Shown one piece after another: positions 6,371 through 10,249 of a stretch of DNA of 10,249 nt. Source of the stretch: Promethearchaeota archaeon (lineage in GTDB: Archaea; Asgardarchaeota; Lokiarchaeia; Sigynarchaeales; SOKP01). Position 1 is the stretch's first letter. Every line of letters begins with the position of its first letter. Location: positions 1 through 10,249 of the forward strand of contig JAUXAJ010000192.1 in the NCBI GenBank assembly GCA_030620005.1, written 5' to 3'. The translations under genes were made by a program, and so were the position numbers. The notes beneath the pieces were generated by a model, which saw only the letters and a list, made by a program, of their open reading frames with translations, was not told where the DNA came from and did not search any database.

Positions 6371-6387
6371 ATAGGAGGAGGAGGAGG
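6371..6387 (+). repeat. GGA trinucleotide run
   Basis: Positions 6374-6387 are an uninterrupted GGAGGAGGAGGAGG, a purine-rich stretch that stands out from the AT-rich surroundings. It precedes a GTG (6396) that opens only a 22-codon frame, so it is not convincingly a ribosome-binding site. Nearby plus-strand codons (6246-6400) look weakly coding but are broken by several stops, consistent with decayed sequence. Confidence 0.4.
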
Positions 6388-6457
6388 CCGAAATCGTGTT
6401 GTATAAAATCTTACCTAAAGACAAAATACAAAATATGATTAAAGTTACTTCAAGTGA

Positions 6458-6607
6458 TTTTTGAAAAATATTAAATGTAAGAAGCTCTCCTTGACATTAG
6501 TGAAGAAAATTATAGAAAGTTACAATGGACAAATTTGGACGGAAGATAGAATTAAAGGGGATTATTCTAAAGGGAGTAATATCATTATTTTAATTCCTAA
6601 AGAGTGA
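6458..6607 (+). pseudogene. relic of a histidine kinase C-terminus (end of HATPase domain)
   Basis: The plus strand is open from 6458 to TGA 6605-6607. From 6482 it reads KLSLTLVKKIIESYNGQIW, then TEDRIKGDYSKGSN and IIILIPKE. This is the last third of a HATPase_c domain and matches the end of the intact kinase (LSLVNKIIESYDGNIW, VEDNVKGDWKNGSK, FVILIPK) at 24 of 37 positions by hand alignment. Everything needed for ATP binding (N-box, G1, most of G2) is missing or unreadable upstream, where TGA 6455-6457 closes the frame. It is on the opposite strand from the neighbouring kinase. It is a gene remnant, not a working gene. The rest of 6074-6889 contains only the promoters noted and one doubtful short ORF. 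Confidence 0.8.
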
Positions 6608-6643
6608 TAGGGAATAATTTTTAAAATTAATATTTAAAAAAAA

Positions 6644-6745
6644 ATGCTGAATATTGAATCAACTCTAATTGTTGTACCCGAGAAAATGTCTGACTTTTTC
6701 ACTGATATTTCAAGTTTTAGTGACTTAAATCCCAAGAATTTGTAA
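6644..6745 (+). CDS. doubtful 33-aa ORF or relic
   Basis: ATG 6644 to TAA 6743-6745 encodes 33 residues with balanced, coding-like composition (LIVVPEKMSDFFTDISSF, then SDLNPKNL). It follows the kinase relic by 36 nt. It has no recognisable domain and could be the 3' or 5' remnant of another lost gene, a real microprotein, or chance. Confidence 0.2.
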   Translation: MLNIESTLIVVPEKMSDFFTDISSFSDLNPKNL

Positions 6746-6833
6746 TTTGAATATGTTAGGAAGAGAGATGGTTTTTTGAGTCATTATTAACTTGATATGA
6801 ATTTAATTATAAATTAATAGTAATTATCATCAC

Positions 6834-6843
6834 TTATATTTAA
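6834..6843 (+). promoter_or_regulatory. TATA-like box before the ATP-grasp gene
   Basis: TTATATTTAA lies 47-56 nt before the ATG at 6890, predicting a leader of about 20-25 nt. No Shine-Dalgarno-like motif precedes the start. Confidence 0.4.
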
Positions 6844-6889
6844 ACAAAAATAGTCTTAATAAATTTTCAATTCATACAAAAATTAAAAA

Positions 6890-8149
6890 ATGGTTAGAGA
6901 TTCAAAATCTGTTTTAGTTGTTGGATTTAACACCCGTCCTTTAGCCTATTCTTTAAATGAAGCAGGATATACCGTGCATGCTGTTGATTTTTTTGGCGAT
7001 TTAGACTTACTTCCAAGTGTAAAGGACTGTTTAATCGTTACAAAGGAGTTAAAGTCAAATTATCATTTAATTAAAGATAAATATGGCGAATTTTTATCTA
7101 ATTTCGCTTTAGATTTGCTCCAGAAACATCCAGACACGGATTATTTATTAATTGGAAGTGGTTTGGATGATGCGTTTAAAGAAAGAGAGTTTATTTCAAG
7201 CGAAATTGAAAAAAAGGGATATTCTATAGTTGATGCAAATAATAATATAGAAACAATTAAAAAAGCGCGAGATATTAAATTCATTCATGGGTTTTTAAGA
7301 TCTAGAGGATATCAAACGCCTTTAACTCACTCCTATGACGAAGTAAGATCGTTAAATATAGATTTTCAATTTCCATTGATTTTAAAGAAAAAAACAGGTT
7401 CAGGAGGGGTAAATGTTTATAAGATCAATAACAAACGGGAATTATCCTTTACAATAAAAAGATTGAGCGTTGATAAATTTAAGCCAATGGAATGGCTCGT
7501 GCAAGAATTTTTAGAAGGCATTCCCGTGAGTTGTACCGTTATTTCAAATGGAGAAGAATGCGAAATAATATCTTTAAATCGTCAAATAATTGGAGAAAAA
7601 TTTCTAAATTCACCGAAAGACTTCATGTATTGCGGTAATGTTGTACCTTCTAAACTCCTTAAAGATGACCTGAAATTAATATCTGAAATTTCAATTTTAT
7701 TGGCAAAACAGCTTGGACTGAAGGGTATAAATGGTTTTGATTATGTCTTAAAAAATCATTACCCATATTTAATGGAAATAAATCCAAGAATTCCCGGTTC
7801 TATAAGAGCATCTGAATTGGTGTTAAATTTGAATCTTTTAGATTTACATATTAAAAGTTTTGACTTGAAGGAATGGCTTGAAATAAAAAGATTAATTAAA
7901 AATACGGAACCTCAAGGATTTGCTACTAAACTCATAATGTTTGCTCCATGTGAAGTCAATATTAATAAAATAAAAAAAATCAACAAGTTACCACACATTC
8001 ACGACAAATCTGAACCGATAAAAAGCATATTTAAAGGTGAACCTTTATGCACTGTTTTAAATAAAGGAAAAAATCATCAAGATTCGTATTTTGGTGCTTT
8101 AAAAATGATAGATAAAATAAAGGATATAATTGAATCGAAGGAAAATTAA
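6890..8149 (+). CDS. ATP-grasp superfamily carboxylate ligase-like protein (archaeal COG2232 type)
   Basis: This 419-residue protein has the layout of archaeal ATP-grasp proteins related to biotin carboxylase/carbamoyl-phosphate synthase. An N-terminal Rossmann-like domain (SVLVVGFNTRPLAYSLNEAG, residues 7-26, then AVDFFGDLDL) precedes the ATP-grasp fold: the nucleotide-binding strand and Gly-rich loop LILKKKTGSGGVNV (163-176), hinge WLVQEFLEG (202-210), NGFDYVL (281-287), and the metal-binding LMEINPRIPGS (294-304, with Glu296 and Asn298). The C-terminal part (342-415) has the family's extra domain ending in GEPLCTVLNKG. Such enzymes join a carboxylate to an amine or thiol through an acyl-phosphate, but the substrate of this group is not deducible here. 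It stands alone on the plus strand and its stop overlaps that of the convergent Roadblock gene. Confidence 0.8.
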   Translation: MVRDSKSVLVVGFNTRPLAYSLNEAGYTVHAVDFFGDLDLLPSVKDCLIVTKELKSNYHLIKDKYGEFLSNFALDLLQKHPDTDYLLIGSGLDDAFKEREFISSEIEKKGYSIVDANNNIETIKKARDIKFIHGFLRSRGYQTPLTHSYDEVRSLNIDFQFPLILKKKTGSGGVNVYKINNKRELSFTIKRLSVDKFKPMEWLVQEFLEGIPVSCTVISNGEECEIISLNRQIIGEKFLNSPKDFMYCGNVVPSKLLKDDLKLISEISILLAKQLGLKGINGFDYVLKNHYPYLMEINPRIPGSIRASELVLNLNLLDLHIKSFDLKEWLEIKRLIKNTEPQGFATKLIMFAPCEVNINKIKKINKLPHIHDKSEPIKSIFKGEPLCTVLNKGKNHQDSYFGALKMIDKIKDIIESKEN

Positions 8150-8886
8150 TTTCTTCTTGCTATAATTGTTTTAATTTTTGCGATGTAAGCTCCTAATTTA
8201 TTTTCACTAGCTTCTGGAACTGCAATACATAGTAACCTCATTTCATCAAGTTCGTGCAAAATTATCGAACCATTTTCACCTGAAATAATTGAATATTCTA
8301 AACTTCCTTCTAATAACACATCAGAGATCTTGTAAATTGCTGAAGTCATCGCTGAAATCATGCTTTCTGGCATTGTAGATTGTATCTTAATTGGCAGGCC
8401 CTCTTTTGTAATGATAGCAAGCACTAATGCGTTAGGAATTGCTCGTTTGATGGCTACGAATATTTCCTCTTTTATTATATCCGAGGTTTCGATAATGGCT
8501 GAGACATGTAAAGCAAATTTCTTTAATTTACTAATATATGATTGCACTCTTTCAAGTTCAGCTAATTCTCTGTCTAAGTAATTAATGATTGTAACATTTT
8601 CAGTTAAAAATGAAAGAATTATCTTGTTCTTCCCGGAGGTAATATTATAAGATAGACTTTGATTCAAGGAACCTAACAACATCTTTGACGATAAGAACAA
8701 AAGACTACTTGCGGCTGCGGAAATTTCAACATCCGTTAAATTAATACCTTTTTTGAATTTACTTGCAATAAGCGACCCTCCGTGAGTTCCCACATTTATT
8801 CCTAATATTGCTGGATTCTCGTTTAATTCTTTTTCAAAAAGATCAATTAGATCTAATTCTATTTTTTTTTTTTTTTTCTTGTTCAT
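8146..8886 (-). CDS. tandem Roadblock/LC7-domain protein
   Basis: The 246-residue protein appears to hold two Roadblock/LC7 (longin-like, profilin-fold) domains. Domain 2 (about 138-244) is clearest: EEIFVAIKRAIPNALVLAII, the hairpin KEGLPIKIQS, a long helix (ESMISAMTSAIYKISDVLL), strands YSIISGENGSIILHEL and LLCIAVPE, and the closing helix. Domain 1 (about 14-108) shows the same order (AILGINVGTHGGSLIAS; helix ISAAASSLLFLSSKML; SYNITSGKNKIILSFL) and is linked to domain 2 by a helix (107-135). Roadblock proteins regulate small GTPases (MglB, Ragulator) and are abundant in Asgard archaea; no GTPase is encoded here. The protein is soluble. Its N-terminus is six lysines encoded within a 16-A homopolymer, so the first codons are prone to slippage or sequencing error. 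Confidence 0.8.
   Translation of the reverse strand: MNKKKKKKIELDLIDLFEKELNENPAILGINVGTHGGSLIASKFKKGINLTDVEISAAASSLLFLSSKMLLGSLNQSLSYNITSGKNKIILSFLTENVTIINYLDRELAELERVQSYISKLKKFALHVSAIIETSDIIKEEIFVAIKRAIPNALVLAIITKEGLPIKIQSTMPESMISAMTSAIYKISDVLLEGSLEYSIISGENGSIILHELDEMRLLCIAVPEASENKLGAYIAKIKTIIARRN
8862..8877 (-). repeat. 16-nt homopolymer at the Roadblock start
   Basis: An unbroken run of 16 T on the plus strand encodes the Lys run at residues 4-8 of the Roadblock protein, starting three codons after its ATG. Length changes here would shift the whole reading frame. Confidence 0.9.
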
Positions 8887-8913
8887 CTAGTTTCTTATCC
8901 ATGTAATATTATT

Positions 8914-8947
8914 AAAAACATTCAAATAAAAACATTTTAGTGTTTTT
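8914..8947. promoter_or_regulatory. repeats in the divergent promoter region
   Basis: Between the divergent Roadblock (start 8886) and nucleotidyltransferase (start 8995) genes, AAAAACATT occurs at 8914-8922 and 8928-8936 (14-nt period), and AAAAACA (8928-8934) forms an inverted repeat with TGTTTTT (8941-8947) around a 6-nt loop. The cluster could bind a regulator of both genes. A-rich composition makes chance similarity possible. Confidence 0.35.
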
Positions 8948-8994
8948 CACAAATAACCTAGAAAACTAAAAAAAAGATGATCTAAAACCTCGAA

Positions 8995-10110
8995 ATGAAA
9001 CGAAATACTTGCGTGTTAATTTTAGCAGCCGGGAATGCTACAAGATTAAGACCACTATCGTATAGAATTCCTAAACCTTTAGTCGATATTAACGGGAAGA
9101 CATTATTAAGTAGGATCGTGACAGTTTTCAAAAATGGGGGTTTTAAAAACTTCTGCGTGTTAATCGGTTACAAGGGTAATCTCGTAAAAACTGAAGCATT
9201 GAAACATTCGGATATAGAAATTGACTTTGTCGAGCAAATAGAACTCGCAGGGATGGCCGATGCAGTGCTTTCATGTCTCAATTACTTAGATAGAAAAGAC
9301 GTGAAATACACTGATTTCTTTCTTACGGCCGCAGATATAATTTTTTCAAGCGTTGAAATCAACCGGATGTATTCTCTTTTTCACGATGCAAAAGCGGATT
9401 TAGTGTTAAGTTTAATGAAATCAAAAGATCCCGATATTGCTAAAGGTCATGGGAATGTGAAGATCACAAAAAGCTCCAACTTATCAAGTGATATAAGTGC
9501 TGGTAAAGGAGTAAGAATCATGGACATTATTGAAAAACCGAAAGTGGAACAAATCCTAAGTGATTATTATTCTCCACCTCTTTATTTATTTAATCAAAAA
9601 ATGAAAAATTACTTGGAAGGTATAAAAATATCTGAACGTGGTGAAAAAGAATTTCAAGACGCCATAAATAGATCTATTGACAATGGGGATATCGTATTAG
9701 GGATTAACGTCGTGAAAGAATTAATTACCATTGAAAACATTGGTGAATATCATGTAACATGTTTAAAGGACATAATTAAAATGAACAATAGATTCCTTAA
9801 TGGATTAGAGCTTGAAGATCATGAAGGAGACTTTCCAACTTATATTGAGCCAGTTAAACTGAATTCGGGTGTAAAAATAGGGAACGACGTTCTTCTCGGG
9901 CCAAACGTGATAATTAGAAATAATTGTGAAATTAAAGCTAATTGCGAATTATCGAACACAATTCTTTACGAAAATGTCGTTCTTGGCGGGGGGTGCAAAT
10001 TAAATTGGTGTATTGTAGATGCAAACGTAGTTCTGCCAGAGAAATTCCGTGAAAAACAGTGTTTCATGACCAAAAACGAAAAAAATGAATTAGAAATTAT
10101 AAATTTTTAA
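8995..10110 (+). CDS. sugar-phosphate nucleotidyltransferase with left-handed beta-helix tail
   Basis: The 371-residue protein belongs to the GlmU/RmlA/GDP-mannose pyrophosphorylase-like group (COG1208 type), which makes NDP-sugars from a sugar-1-phosphate and NTP for glycan synthesis. The N-terminal signature LILAAGNATRLRPLSYRIPK (residues 8-27) contains the triphosphate loop and the PK lysine; GMADAVL (86-92) matches the base/sugar-binding G-x-A-x-A element. The metal-site Asp is probably Asp114 in LTAADIIF, where most relatives have GD, and IIEKPK (178-183) is the conserved EKP. Residues about 283-348 contain hexapeptide-like turns (VKIGNDVLLGPNVIIRNN and similar), a short left-handed beta-helix with no evident acetyltransferase active site. 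The start fits the motif position exactly. The nucleotide and sugar cannot be predicted from the sequence, and no glycosyltransferase is adjacent. Confidence 0.87.
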   Translation: MKRNTCVLILAAGNATRLRPLSYRIPKPLVDINGKTLLSRIVTVFKNGGFKNFCVLIGYKGNLVKTEALKHSDIEIDFVEQIELAGMADAVLSCLNYLDRKDVKYTDFFLTAADIIFSSVEINRMYSLFHDAKADLVLSLMKSKDPDIAKGHGNVKITKSSNLSSDISAGKGVRIMDIIEKPKVEQILSDYYSPPLYLFNQKMKNYLEGIKISERGEKEFQDAINRSIDNGDIVLGINVVKELITIENIGEYHVTCLKDIIKMNNRFLNGLELEDHEGDFPTYIEPVKLNSGVKIGNDVLLGPNVIIRNNCEIKANCELSNTILYENVVLGGGCKLNWCIVDANVVLPEKFREKQCFMTKNEKNELEIINF

Positions 10111-10162
10111 TTATTTATAACGCATTAAATGATTTCGCAAAACTGCATCTATTTTTAATATC

Positions 10163-10249
10163 CTAAAACGGTAATTTAAATTTCAATAAAAATTTTATTA
10201 ACGCACGCTGAAATTTCTCAAAAGAGTCAAGAAAAGTGTCATACGTCGC
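10163..10249 (-). CDS. possible C-terminal end of a gene entering from the right
   Basis: The minus strand is open from the right edge to a TAG at 10165-10163, giving 28 residues (ATYDTFLDSFEKFQRALIKF, then LLKFKLPF). The composition is compatible with an amphipathic C-terminal helix, but the frame is short and has no motif, so it may be chance. If real, it converges on the nucleotidyltransferase with about 50 nt between stops. Confidence 0.2.
   Translation of the reverse strand, partial: ATYDTFLDSFEKFQRALIKFLLKFKLPF

Noticed and set aside
6200..6424. 74-codon minus-strand ORF in the kinase-relic region
   Set aside because: Hydrophobic, Phe/Ser/Ile-rich translation typical of the antisense of A-rich sequence; no motif, and the plus strand holds the recognisable relic.
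6374..6464. GGA run as a strong ribosome-binding site for a GTG-started gene at 6396
   Set aside because: The frame is only 22 codons, without recognisable features, inside eroded sequence.
8360..8581. Plus-strand ORF inside the Roadblock gene
   Set aside because: Antisense shadow of Roadblock domain 2.
1..10249. CRISPR arrays, tRNA or rRNA genes, attachment sites
   Set aside because: No regularly spaced repeats, cloverleaf-like sequence or rRNA motifs were seen on either strand on reading through the window.

Overview
The window looks like chromosomal DNA from an AT-rich archaeon, most plausibly an Asgard (Lokiarchaeia-like) lineage. The basis is a tandem Roadblock/LC7 protein (a family expanded in Asgard archaea), a multi-PAS histidine kinase with archaeal-style PAS linkers, an archaeal-type ATP-grasp protein, and TATA-like boxes about 25-50 nt before several starts with little sign of Shine-Dalgarno sites. 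The assignment is inferred from gene content, not from a phylogenetic marker.

Layout. Positions 1-147 (minus) hold the N-terminal MerR-type helix-turn-helix of an IS607-type serine recombinase that runs off the left edge and has no visible ATG. Positions 148-573 have no intact gene but carry a decayed small reading frame (211-445) with a frameshift and an in-frame TGA. A zinc-ribbon protein (574-1158) follows, then a small gene that looks 5'-damaged (1235-1580) and a short orphan ORF (1624-1815). This left third therefore shows signs of mobile-element activity and gene decay. Next come a MobA-like nucleotidyltransferase (1922-2575) and a stand-alone CheY-like receiver (2762-3142).

On the minus strand, convergent with the receiver, lies a four-PAS histidine kinase (5515 to 3236). 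It is one continuous reading frame broken by a single in-frame TAG at 4525-4523. Its promoter carries a striking set of inverted AAGGTA half-sites flanking the TATA box. Upstream and co-oriented is a PaaI-family hotdog thioesterase (6073 to 5675). The 816 bases from 6074 to 6889 contain no intact gene, but 6458-6607 (plus) is a relic of the C-terminus of a second histidine kinase, about 65% identical to the kinase next door over 37 residues by hand alignment.

The right third is compact. An ATP-grasp ligase-like protein (6890-8149) converges on the double-Roadblock protein (8886 to 8146), with their stop codons overlapping. The Roadblock gene diverges, across a 108-nt region with short repeats, from a sugar-phosphate nucleotidyltransferase with a left-handed beta-helix tail (8995-10110).

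The receiver and the kinase, tail to tail, are the only obvious functional pair. No small GTPase, the usual partner of Roadblock proteins, is in the window, and nothing else in molybdenum-cofactor synthesis accompanies MobA. The most notable points are the amber codon inside the kinase, the putative operator in front of it, the kinase relic, and the nonsense- or frameshift-damaged genes in the left third.
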